DNA of 64,000 nt from Allium sativum (lineage: Eukaryota > Streptophyta > Magnoliopsida > Asparagales > Amaryllidaceae): positions 773,506,552 to 773,570,551 of the forward strand of contig CM060918.1 of NCBI GenBank assembly GCA_030737875.1. Direction: 5' to 3'. Both the position numbers and the translations under genes were made by a program. Positions 50,077 through 59,896 of the stretch are shown here, one piece after another. Under the pieces are notes generated by a model. That model was not told the origin of the DNA. It saw only the letters and a program-made list of their open reading frames with translations, and searched no databases. Positions within the stretch are counted from its first letter, which is position 1; every line of letters starts with the position of its first letter.

Positions 50077-53000
50077 CAATTCTTCTTCTTCCCTCCTTTA
50101 GAAGAGCTACTTGACCGTTGTATGAGTTTGCCAGGTCTGATTGAAGGAGGTGTAATGGCGGGTTGGCTCGCATCATTGTCTTCTTCATCATCTTTTAGAG
50201 TGTCAAGGGAAGGCAAAGCAAGTGTCTTCTTATGAACTAAACACTTCCTCCCATGCCTTTTTGATGGAACTCAACGTCTTTTTCTGAATGGCCCTTAACA
50301 ACTTTCTCTGGCTCCCGTCTAGATCCTTAATGTCTTCAAACCGCCTCCAGACAAGTTCGTCGGCTCATCAAAATTACGAAATGTAGCAATTTGCTCTGAT
50401 TGTGACCTAGGCTGAGAAGCAGAAGCGGGGGTAGACGCAAGAGATAAAGAAGGATCGCCTGGCGGAGCTATAATAATCGAAGCAGTTGTTGCCACCTGGG
50501 TAGAAGGAGTAAAGATGGATTCAGTTCCCGTCACTTCAGGCATAACAGGAGAAGGCTTAGGGGTTGACCAGGCCTAATTCAATCGAATAATAAGCAAGGA
50601 AATTCTTTTACCCATATGGAGAGAATAAGAGGTCCAAGTTTGGTACGATTGAATCAATGTCGGTTTTACCTGAGATGGGAAGGATTTTGAGTATTAATTC
50701 ATAATTATCTGGGTCATCATCGTTACCATCATCATCTTCTGGATGCTCTTCAGCAGCTTCCTGTTTTTCTCCAAGACTAGTTGTGGGCTCAGTGGAAGGC
50801 ACAACAGGAGCATTGGGATCAGAAACATTGACATCGATAGAAGTAGTGTCAGTAGTGGTTGTGTCCATGGCATGCTTCCCAGTAGATCCAGCTCCAGCCA
50901 CTAAGCGATGCTCTCTCATAAGTTCTTTTCCCATGGCTAGGCAACTCAAGATTCATCGTCTAGATAATGCTCCAAGAGCACCTTTTCTGTATAACCTCTT
51001 CCATAAAGCTGCGTAAGAACTTCCTTCCAAACTTCGGCTAAAGTAATTGGAAACTTATCTTGAAGAAAAGATAATCTGCCTCGTCTCATGACACTAAGAG
51101 TAGAAAATTTAAATAGAGTGGAGTTGAATTCAACCTTAGTATCAGTGTGTGCTTTCTCAGCAGCAACCTTTCCTGAAAGAGCCCGCTTGCTCTCTCGCTT
51201 AAGTTCCTCCACTCTGTCCTTGAACGAAGAAATCTCTAACTCTTGAGAACTAACTTGTTTCTGCAAACTAGCAGTGCTTTCGCGGTAAGTCTCAAAAGCT
51301 TTCTGCTCCATGGCCAATCTATCCTTAGCATTATTTTGAGCTGAATGAGCATCCTTAACTTGAGCGGTTAACATGGTTTCCTTCTGCTTACGGGAGGAAC
51401 CAGTAGAAGTGAGATCTTCTTTAAGCTTCTTGTTTTCAGCCTCCAGCTCCTCGTTCTTCTTGGAAAGAGATTTAATGCTAACATAACGGGCCTTGAGAGT
51501 CTCGTCCCTTTCAGTCTTATCATTTTCCATGGTCATCGTAGCTTTAACAGTACATATGTTGATTCTTTGGAGTTCATCACCTAGCTTTTGCCAATACGTC
51601 AACTTCTCAATGTTGCCCTTCATCGTCTTTAGATTCCTAGCATATCTTCTTTGTCTATTGGAGTTATGTCCATATCAAAACGAACTCCTTTTAAGAACCA
51701 ATGAGGAAACCAGGAAGAGAGTGTGTTAGGTGCTTGTGGGAGAGAGTAAGGAGGCCTTTGGATGATTTGTTGGATATGAACAAGAAGAGAAGTAGTAATT
51801 GGAGGTGCAAGATGTGACGGCCCGCCCTGCACCAGCCGACATTTCCAATGAAAGTGCGTTGTGCCAATGTCCAACTAGCACGAAACGGTCGCCAAAGAAA
51901 GAAAAGGGAAGGAAACTTAACAATGGACTAACAAAGAACCTGTAGAATGTCTCACAGCGCATGGAATAAAATATAATAATAACATACTTTGACATAAAAA
52001 CAGGCGAGACAGTGCACAAGCTGAAAACTAAACATCGTAGCAGCGGAAAATCCAAAAACAGCTTATGTTCCACTTCATCATTATTACAACTTTTAAAAAT
52101 TGTCTCTAAAGAAAAATAAGGAAGGCCCCGCACCAGCCGACATTTCCCTGAAATGCGCTGTGCCAATGCTCGACTAGCACAGGACGGTCGCCAAAGAAAG
52201 GAAAAGAGAGGAATTTGAACTAACAAGGAACCTTTAGAATGTCTCACAGCGCATGGGATAAAATATAATAATAACATAACTTTGATATAAAACAGATGAG
52301 ACAGTGCATAAGCTGAAAACCAAACCATCATAGCATACCATACAGTCATAGCAACATATAGAATTGACCACAAACACCAATACAACAATTTGATATGTCA
52401 AAATAGATCAAATCTTCCCAAAACCCATGTTTTCCCCTTAAGCATGTTTAAGAAAATCTAACGATAGGATTAGCAAAGCTTAACCAAATTAACCCCAACT
52501 TCCAACAGAGGTCTAAAACGGTGTTTAAGAATTTCTAAACATTTTTCCAAAATTTAATTAGGTTTAAATTCACTAATTAACATTAATTACCCTTAATTAA
52601 CCATAATTAGTGTGAAAACAAGGCTAATCACTCACCTTTGCCACAATTAAAACTTTTAAAACTGAAACTCCTCTGATTTGAGCGAAAACCAATGTCTAAC
52701 AGTAGCTCCAACCTTGCTTTGGTGCTATTTCTCCTTAATTTGGTGTAGATTAGGCTAATCCTTGATTAAACGGTGATTAGAAATGATTCTAGAAAGTGGA
52801 GGCCATTGCTAGGGTTTCTAAGAGGTAAATGGTGGCTAGAAAACTGAAATATGGTTTAGAAGGTGAAAAAATGCTTAATCGGGCCAAATGAGGTGATTAG
52901 TGAATGGTCCCATAACCCATTTAGGGATTAGGGATTAGGGTTATGGTGTGCTCTTAAACGGGCAGACTAGAGACATGTTAGCTGGTTGTGCGCGAATAGC

Positions 53001-55362
53001 TGTCCGGAGACGAGTAGGAGGCTTACACGTACTATTCTCTATATAATCTCCCTGTGTCGCTGCTGGTCACTACTTTAGGCATTAGTAGTGTACCTTCCTT
53101 ATTTTTCTTTAGAGACAGTTTTTAAAAGTTGTAATAATGATGAAGTGGAACATAAGCTGTATTTGGATTTTCCGCTGCTACGATGTTTAGTTTTCAGCTT
53201 ATGCACTGTCTTGCCTGTTTTATGTCAAAGTATGTTATTATTATATTTTATTCCATGCGCTGTGAGACATTCTATAGGTTCTTTGTTAGTCCATTTTTAA
53301 GTTTCCTCCCCTTTTCTTTCTTTGGCGATTGTCCTGTGCTAGTTGGACATTGGCACATCGCACTTTCACTGGAAATATCGGCTGGTGTGGGGCGGGCCAT
53401 CACACAATACGTATAAGGCTCGTGGAAGTTTGAGTAACAGGAACAAGATCCTTATCTGCTACGGCACGTTTACCATCTCCACCGTGATCCTTATCCTTGT
53501 CATCCCTTTCTCTCCTCTTCTTCCGGTCATCTTCCTCACGCCTATCTCACTCGCGATGATCATCACGGGCTCTCCTTCTCCGCTCATTCTTTTCTTGTTC
53601 TTCCCTTGCCTCTTTGGCCTTCCTCAGTATTCGCTCTTCATCAGTCTCCCTGTAAGAACAGAGCGACCTATAGAGCCTCGGATTACAAGAACTTCTATAG
53701 TGGTTGAATACGTCCACATAAGAACGTTTCTTGGATTGACCTGAAATAGAAAAGAAAACGAGAGTTTAGTCTTTAAGCAGGAAACACTAGGGCAAGACAC
53801 AAAGATACGCATATCAAAAGCCCTATGTGTGTGTAGTGTGTGATCTAACGCGCATCGAGCAACAAACCTCTCATCGATTTCAAAGTAAAAGTAGCTGCAA
53901 TCTCAGAGACGGGTTTTCGAGATGGAGTAAGAGCCAATTCGTAAGATGACTTTGGAACCAATGCGGTAAGTTTGGAAGTCACAATATCACATGTATAAAG
54001 TTCACTAGAAGTAACATCAAGATCACTCAAACTTCCGTATGTTTTGGAAAAGTCTTCCTCAGTTGCAGCAAGAAGCGTAGGGTTGGCATCGCCTCTTTCT
54101 ACATTGGAATCGCCTTTATCCGCAATCTCCCCTTCCTCAAGCTTCTCACCAACCCCTCGCGATGTATAGTTTCTTTCTCGTCAATGGGAGGTAACTTAGG
54201 CTGGGTAGATGATCCTGCTCCGCCGGTGGGGTCCGAGCACTTCTTTAATATGGACTCCTTTGTTGACTTTTCAATGCAATGTATTCTCCAGAGGTTGAGG
54301 CATCCGATGCTTTGGGAATAGAAGGAGAAGCAAAGGAAGTTTCTCGAGAAAGAAAAGATCGAAACGGGTCAAGAAACCTAAATTTACGAAGTAATTGCTC
54401 CTTAATCAAGAACTTTTTTGTCCTCTATTGATCGATATCAGCCTTCAAAGTTCCATGAGTAGATTTGCAAACGGCGGAGTCTTTAACAAGAGAGGGCAAT
54501 TCTGCAAAAGAAAAGAAAATTTAGCAATCTAGACTTAGAAAAAAGTGGACGAAGAGTTCCGAGCAAATATGTTCATCTCCTTTCATCCAGATTCCATAGA
54601 ATCTCTCCGGGCATCGAACGTAAAAGAATTGGTTCAGGAATCCCGAAGCGCTATCCTGTTAATCAAGGATAAGCCGTCAATTTTGAACACCTTCGACAAA
54701 TACAATAGTGGATGTTCCTTTCTCCTTTTAAAGACACATAAATAGTAGATGTCCTGAAAAGTAGGCATGTAATGCCTCATTCTCATAAAAAGCACGCATA
54801 GCCCTATTAAAATGGCATAGCCATTTGGGTGTAGCTGAAAGGGGGTGATCGCTAACTGTCGAAGGACCATTTACAGAAGTGGTTAGAAGGGAGGAATGAC
54901 TTCACTCACTAAATATGTTGGCTAACTGCGACGAAGCCAAAGGGCTTACAATCAGCAAACTCATCCTTCCCCGGTAATCTTGTGTTGCTTTGGGAATGCC
55001 GAATTGAGCGCATAGTTGCTTAAAAGTACATTAAGTGTTAAAGGGCATCTCTCCGACAGTGGATTGCCAAGAGGATGGGGAACATGAACTTGCTGATTCG
55101 TTTCTGGCTTGGAAGTTGTAGTCGTTCTAACTTTAGAAGTTTGAGTAGAAGCTCCAACTTGAGCAGAAGTGGTTATCACTTCAAATTGATGACGAGTCTT
55201 ATGTCGAGTATCCATTCTACATAAGGAAGCTTGTTTTAAATAATTTACAGGTGCGCATTTCCTAAGTTTGAAGTGTTGTGCAAAGTTATACAAGTCATTA
55301 AAAAACGAAGCTTGAAATCTACAGTTGGGGTATGTCGATTGGTTGATCTCAAGCGTCATCAT
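50077..55362 (-). pseudogene. Degenerate antisense gene of the Tat element (PF04195-like + coiled coil)
   Basis: A gene running against gag-pol, between integrase and the 3' LTR, as known in several Tat-lineage elements. The 5' end is an ATG at 55,362 (MMTLEINQSTYPNCRF; open to 54,961). A stretch at about 54,640-54,850 reads ITPFQLHPNGYAILIGLCVL, matching the conserved QLHPN...F..LC core of the family called 'putative gypsy type transposon' (PF04195). Further fragments lie at 53,624-54,030. A 225-codon open stretch, 50,946-51,623, is a strongly charged coiled coil (KKNEELEAENKKLKEDL). An acidic region (HPEDDDGNDDDPDNYEL) and a basic tail (SSSSKGGKKKN) end near 50,077. Stops, frameshifts and a 1.6 kb insertion (51,813-53,404) break it. 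Function unknown; not needed for transposition in related elements as far as I know. Confidence 0.65.
51813..53404. mobile_element. Palindromic LTR derivative with ~320 bp inverted ends
   Basis: The left end (TGTGACGGCCCGCCC, 51,813) and right end (GGGCGGGCCATCACA, ending 53,404) are inverted copies matching for about 320 bp with few differences. A further direct copy of the left arm, shorter and more diverged, occupies about 52,126-52,345. Between them is ~700 bp of single-copy sequence with a donor-like AAAGGTGAGT (minus, 52,629-52,640) and a plus-strand TATATAATC near 53,038. The arms have LTR-end features (TG...CA, a GCGGAAAATCC word like the U5 of other LTRs here). Flanks CAAGA and CAATA could be a 5-bp duplication with one change. 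No gene is present; frames inside the arms mirror each other. Confidence 0.65.
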
Positions 55363-56143
55363 GAGTTCAATTTAGAGTGTCGTGTCTATGAAAGTGATGT
55401 TCGACAAGTTATAATTGGTTGAATGAAACGATTTTGTAAAATCACTTCATTCAGTTCAAGTCAGGAAATTCATTGCAATTCATTTTTAATGATTAAGCTA
55501 ATCTGTCGTTGATGTGGGAAATTGCCAGCAAAATATTCACCCAAAATCATGCAAGTGTTTGTCTTATTACAGGATGAATAACAATGAAAGGCACGTTCAA
55601 TTTACAAGATGCAAGCCTGGATCGTTTAAGGGTTGGATCACTTCAATGACACTAACCAATCAAGAAATGGATCGAGCCTAGCGACCAATGATTGGAGAGA
55701 GCTCAACAATCAAAGATTACCGATCCCGATGCATTGATCGATACATGCAATCCAGCGCTTAACTGAAACCAACGATCCATGAAAAGAACTGCGGTTCATC
55801 ACCACAAGTTCAAAAAATCACCAAGTATGGATCAGAGCGTTGATCCATCAAGGCTAGCGATCGATGAAGAAGTTCACGAGTGACCCAAACCCTAAGATGT
55901 GAAGATTGATTCAGCATTAACAATAAGAGAAATTTGCACATCATCATCAAATTCTTACGTGGATGTTCGATATACAATTCTCTAAAACTTACAAGAGTCG
56001 TGATCAATTTTTGTTTCAACAAATAACCAATGTGCCAAAAAGTCAGAAGTTTTGACACAAAAAATTCAGAGCACAACCCATCAAAATATACAAGAGATAT
56101 GACTGGACTATACCACTTCAAACAACTCAAATAGCTGCTTATC
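55363..56143 (+). other. Possible 3' LTR of the Tat-type element, truncated by C
   Basis: This lies between the antisense gene and the C element. It is rich in GGATC and GATCGAT words, like the 5' LTR at 16.37-16.6 kb, and would be the right place for a 3' LTR. A clear alignment with the 5' LTR or a polypurine tract was not found by eye. TTATC at 56,139-56,143 is the presumed left target site of C, whose partner lies outside the window. Confidence 0.35.
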
Positions 56144-57388
56144 TGTAACACCCCACTCCCGCTATGATCACTCACTAAGGGAATGCCATAGCATCGGTGG
56201 AGTATTTTAGTGAATATAGAACAGAAAAATTACAACAAGACAGATATAAATAGTACTTGAAATTTTAAAACATCATCTCATAACAGCGGAAGTAAAACAT
56301 GTCTGGTTACATCATAAAACCACAATAAAGGTCAAGTACAATATCCATCAAAATAAAGAAGTACATAATCCCACTCTCATACAATAGCCAAACAAAAGAA
56401 AAGATAACTGGATAACTGGAGCTTTACATCTATCCAAGCTCCTAAAGACTGGAACAGCAATCCGATCAAGCTCCACTACTGCTAGGATCCACCGTAGGAC
56501 CTGAGGGTTGGGAAAAAGATAAAAACAACAGGGTCAGACATAAGTCTGAGCGAGTCCTATAACTTTAACAATACAATCGTTAAAGTAACCAGAGAAGACA
56601 TAAACTGATATACGGTAACATATAGGGATGAATGGCTACCCTAAGCAGTCAACTAAACGAAGATAAAGGATAAAGACGCATCTACCCTCCCTAAGGTAAA
56701 TTACTAAACTGCACCACACCAGTCGTTCCTAACTTAAAGGTTGATCCCACCCAAGGACTTATAAAATTTACTAATTAGTACCTGCGTACCCCTAGGTGAC
56801 CAAGTAGGCGCCACGGGGCCCTACAATCCACTAGGTGTACACACTACTTCCCATTCGATCGGCTCCCTAACGTAGATACCCGTGCTGGCCCCACCGTGGG
56901 ATGTATCATTCCCCAATGTGGCAACCTGATGAAACTAAAGGTGCACGGCTTATATCTACTCGATGCAACAACGGCTTACCTACCAGCCCGGGCCCACTCA
57001 CGCATATGAAGCCCGTTGGACTTGCGTTGCCACCGCTAACCCGTTTGCCTCTTACAGTCAAGCCCAGTATGCGTGTCCCGTCCTCGACATGGGTCGAGCC
57101 CACAAAGATACGTATGGGTTACTGGTTGAAATGGGCCTCCACAAGCTACCCACCTAAGCTTGTCCCTTTTTCTAGTATATCCCACTTAACCCTTTAATCA
57201 TGTTTTAATTACATGTTCTATTTTGGTTAAGTATTCTAATCGTATTTTCTATTGCCACCCAAGGCAACCACTAGATTTTCTCATGCCACCCGAGGCACCC
57301 ACTTAACCCCTCATGTCCCTCTACATGCTAATGTGGTTAAGTGTTTCTTAATTAATTAATTAAGAACGTAACCTTTGTAAAGACCTCT

Positions 57389-57470
57389 CACATTAGACTG
57401 TCTTTTATGACCGCTGGTTAAGCCGGTTGGGTCCGGGCAGCCTTATGTCATAACAGAGTCTAACCTCGTG
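57389..57470 (-). other. Stem-loop module 1 in element C LTR
   Basis: Left arm 57,389-57,411 and right arm 57,447-57,470. TTAGACT pairs with AGTCTAA, and TTATGAC with GTCATAA. The loop carries CTGGTTAAGCCGGTTGGGTC followed by CGGGCAG. Both arms differ from those of element A yet pair equally well. Confidence 0.8.
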
Positions 57471-57512
57471 TCTTTACATTAATTACGTATTTAGTTTGTG
57501 CCTAAGACCTCT

Positions 57513-57594
57513 CACATTGGGCTAACATTTGTAGCAACTGGTTAAGCCGGTTGGGTCCGGGCAGTTTTACGCTACAACTGAGTCCAACCTCGTG
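57513..57594 (-). other. Stem-loop module 2 in element C LTR
   Basis: Left arm 57,513-57,535 and right arm 57,571-57,594. TTGGGCT pairs with AGTCCAA (one G-U), and TTGTAGC with GCTACAA. The loop core is identical to module 1 while the stems differ. The repeat period is about 124 bp. Confidence 0.8.
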
Positions 57595-57899
57595 TCTTAG
57601 TCAATTAATTACACCTAATTAATCACCCTCATAATTTTATATTAATTATCCCTAATTAATCAAGTTTTCTTAACATGGGTAGACCTAACTTAATAGGTAA
57701 ATTCCCATGGGGTAGACCTAACTCAATAGGTAAATTCCCAACACATAGTATGGGTACACCTAACCAAATAGGCAAATTCCCATACTATGTTTATTTATTT
57801 TGTGTTATGCATAATTATATTAATTTCACACAATCTTATTAACTTATGCATTTAATTACCCCATCGTTCCCACGTAATTTCGTTCATGATATAACACAT

Positions 57900-58440
57900 A
57901 TAAAAGGTGTCAACTTGCATATGAATGAACATGTTTCAAAGGTGCCATCTTGCATATTAACAAACACATAACTTGCATATGAACTTGCATAACATGTCAC
58001 ATAACTTGCATATAATATGTCACATAACTTACATATTCATTTTGCATAACAAACTTGCATATTAGCTTATAGACTTGCATAATGTGTCATCATGAACTTG
58101 CATATTAATAAACATGTAACTTGCATATTTACATACATGTAACTCGCATATTAACAAACATGTAACTTGCATATAAAGAAACATGTAACTTGCATATTTA
58201 CATACATGTAACTTGCATATTAACAAACATGTAACTTGCATATTAACAAACATGTAACTTGCATATTTACATACATGTAACTTGCATATTAACAAACATG
58301 TAACTTGCATATTAACAAACATGTAACTTGCATAGCATATTACCATGAACTTGCATAACATGCATATGATTACATAGCCCACAACTTGCATATTTAGCAT
58401 CATGCAAACATAACATACATCATATTAAACTTGCATAAGC
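57900..58440. repeat. 23-bp minisatellite in element C LTR
   Basis: Units of the form AACATGTAACTTGCATATTA plus three bases. They are clean from about 58,110 to 58,335 and degenerate on both sides. A 113-codon minus-strand frame with repeated CKLHVCKYASYMF is an artefact of the array. It lies downstream of the TATA box. Confidence 0.95.
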
Positions 58441-58580
58441 TTACATACTCAACATGCATAAACATAAGATTAATGCTAACATCATATCATATGATTCAAA
58501 GCTCATTAACCCACATACAAAACCATAAATCTCATCACATCTCATCTAATTAGTTTACCAAAAGATCATCAAAGTGATAG

Positions 58581-58590
58581 AAACTCACAA
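58581..58590 (-). promoter_or_regulatory. Splice-donor-like site in element C LTR
   Basis: Minus-strand AGTTGTGAGTTTC about 190 nt downstream of the TATA box, in the position where the other LTRs carry GGTGAGT. Confidence 0.35.
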
Positions 58591-58770
58591 CTAGCAACTT
58601 TGAACACCAAATGAAGAAGATTAAGATGCTAAGAAGGGATTAGAAGTTGATTAGAGAGTGATTAGTATGCAACCCTCTTCATAAAATTAGTGGAGGCCAT
58701 GAGAGCTAGCATTTTGCCATAGTTTAGTCACTAGGTTTAATTATGAATGAATTAGGGTAGGTTAGGGTCT

Positions 58771-58780
58771 TATTTATAGA
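58771..58780 (-). promoter_or_regulatory. TATA box of element C LTR
   Basis: Minus-strand TCTATAAATAAGACCC. Transcription would start near 58,745. Confidence 0.6.
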
Positions 58781-59088
58781 TTAGGCAAGTGTTTTAGGCC
58801 ATAGGATTAACCCTAGATTCAATCCAAGCCATCAAAGCATGTCTTGGGGAAGAAGTCAAGTGTAGGAACCATCTAGGGCCTTTAGATTAAAGATGGACCA
58901 TGAGAACCATTCAAATGCAAAATCTGCACTTGAGCGAATCGGCCCACGGGTTGACAGCCAAACACCCTGGATTAACCCCTAGTCGACCCAGCGGGCTCGG
59001 GTCGACTTCAAAAATCGGCCGGTTCGGTTATTCCCCTCTCCCAATTCGCTGTTTTGAGCATTTTTGCATATTTATTTATTAAATTTTC

Positions 59089-59093
<5 letters not shown>

Positions 59094-59139
<46 letters not shown>
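59094..59139. repeat. (AT)n microsatellite in element C LTR U3
   Basis: About 46 bp of alternating A and T. Confidence 0.95.
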
Positions 59140-59140
<1 letters not shown>

Positions 59141-59373
59141 ACACAACCCATTTCACTTAATTAAGTATACTTTAATTTGGGAATTTTCGTGAAACTTCGC
59201 GAGGCCATATCTTGGTCATACGGACTCCGATTTTTCGAAAACTCGGACTCTATTTCGCGTATTTTTCCGAGACGAACACAATGGCATAGCCCGTTTCCCT
59301 TGATTCCCATTTTAGAATTAAATTCTGCCTCGATTTATGTTATTACAGGTTATTGAAAATACGGGTTGTTACA

Positions 59374-59407
59374 TTCTCCCCTCCTTAAAGGATTTCGTCC
59401 CCGAAAT
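59374..59407 (-). other. Polypurine tract region of element C
   Basis: On the minus strand GGACGAAATCCTTTAAGGAG followed by GGGAGAA ends exactly at the LTR. It is the classical Tekay/Del arrangement and matches the equivalent region of element A (31,565-31,597). Confidence 0.9.
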
Positions 59408-59896
59408 CTTCAAGTTAGGAAGAACGTATCCTACCATCCAATCATCCATCTACTCAAAGCATCATCCACGAGCAATCATTGTCCTTACAAGATTCTAAAT
59501 GCTGGATGGATATATGCAAAAGTGTGTGTATATGTACTTACCTAATGCGAAAATCAGGCGGTTACTGATACAGTAAACCTCCTTAATGCAAACCATGATA
59601 GTGCCATGCATCCAATATGTATGCGAAACCCTATTGACACATACAAATTTCTACATGCGTGCACAACCATACACAAAAATGCATCATCCATATGATAACA
59701 CAGCCATGATACATCCATCAATCTAACTACCACATCCATTTATGCAATATGCAACATGAAGTGACTGAGCCGATCTAGTGCCTAATGTGTGTGTATATGC
59801 ATCCACGAGCAACCACTAGCAAACAATTGCATCCATATGCATCCATCAACCATAACATGTTTCAAACACATGTTTCAACCATAGGTTTTACCCTAT
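59408..59896 (-). other. 3' UTR of element C
   Basis: About 490 bp between the gag-pol stop and the polypurine region, with no recognisable gene. Words like CCATCCAATCATCC and CATCCATATGC recur loosely. The 61-codon frame 59,554-59,739 has no domain. Confidence 0.6.

Larger units (their letters stand above)
56144..59373 (-). repeat. 3' LTR of element C, 3,230 bp
   Basis: Plus-strand sequence opens TGTAACACCCC and closes GGTTGTTACA. It contains a TATA box on the minus strand (58,771-58,780), a donor-like site, a 23-bp minisatellite, two stem-loop modules and a GC-rich stretch at about 56,700-57,150. U3 is ~600 bp and R-U5 ~2.6 kb. Small frames such as 56,901-57,197 and 58,062-58,403 come from the GC-rich stretch and the minisatellite and are not genes. 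Confidence 0.9.

Noticed and set aside
52919..52945. Interstitial telomere repeat (TTAGGGA words)
   Set aside because: There are only about three imperfect units inside an LTR derivative, and the plant telomere unit is TTTAGGG.
52388..53300. Membrane-protein-like frames in the palindromic unit (51,726-52,388 minus; 53,088-53,416 plus)
   Set aside because: The same peptide appears on opposite strands because the arms are inverted copies; it is LTR-type non-coding sequence with no known domain.
56901..57197. 98- and 64-codon frames in the GC-rich stretch of the C element LTR
   Set aside because: The stretch is open on both strands because it is GC-rich; it lies in LTR R-U5 and shows no domain.
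58062..58403. 113-codon cysteine-rich repeat protein
   Set aside because: It is the translation of the 23-bp minisatellite in the C element LTR.
57900..58440. CRISPR-like array
   Set aside because: The units are contiguous with no unique spacers, there are no cas genes, and the sequence is plant DNA.
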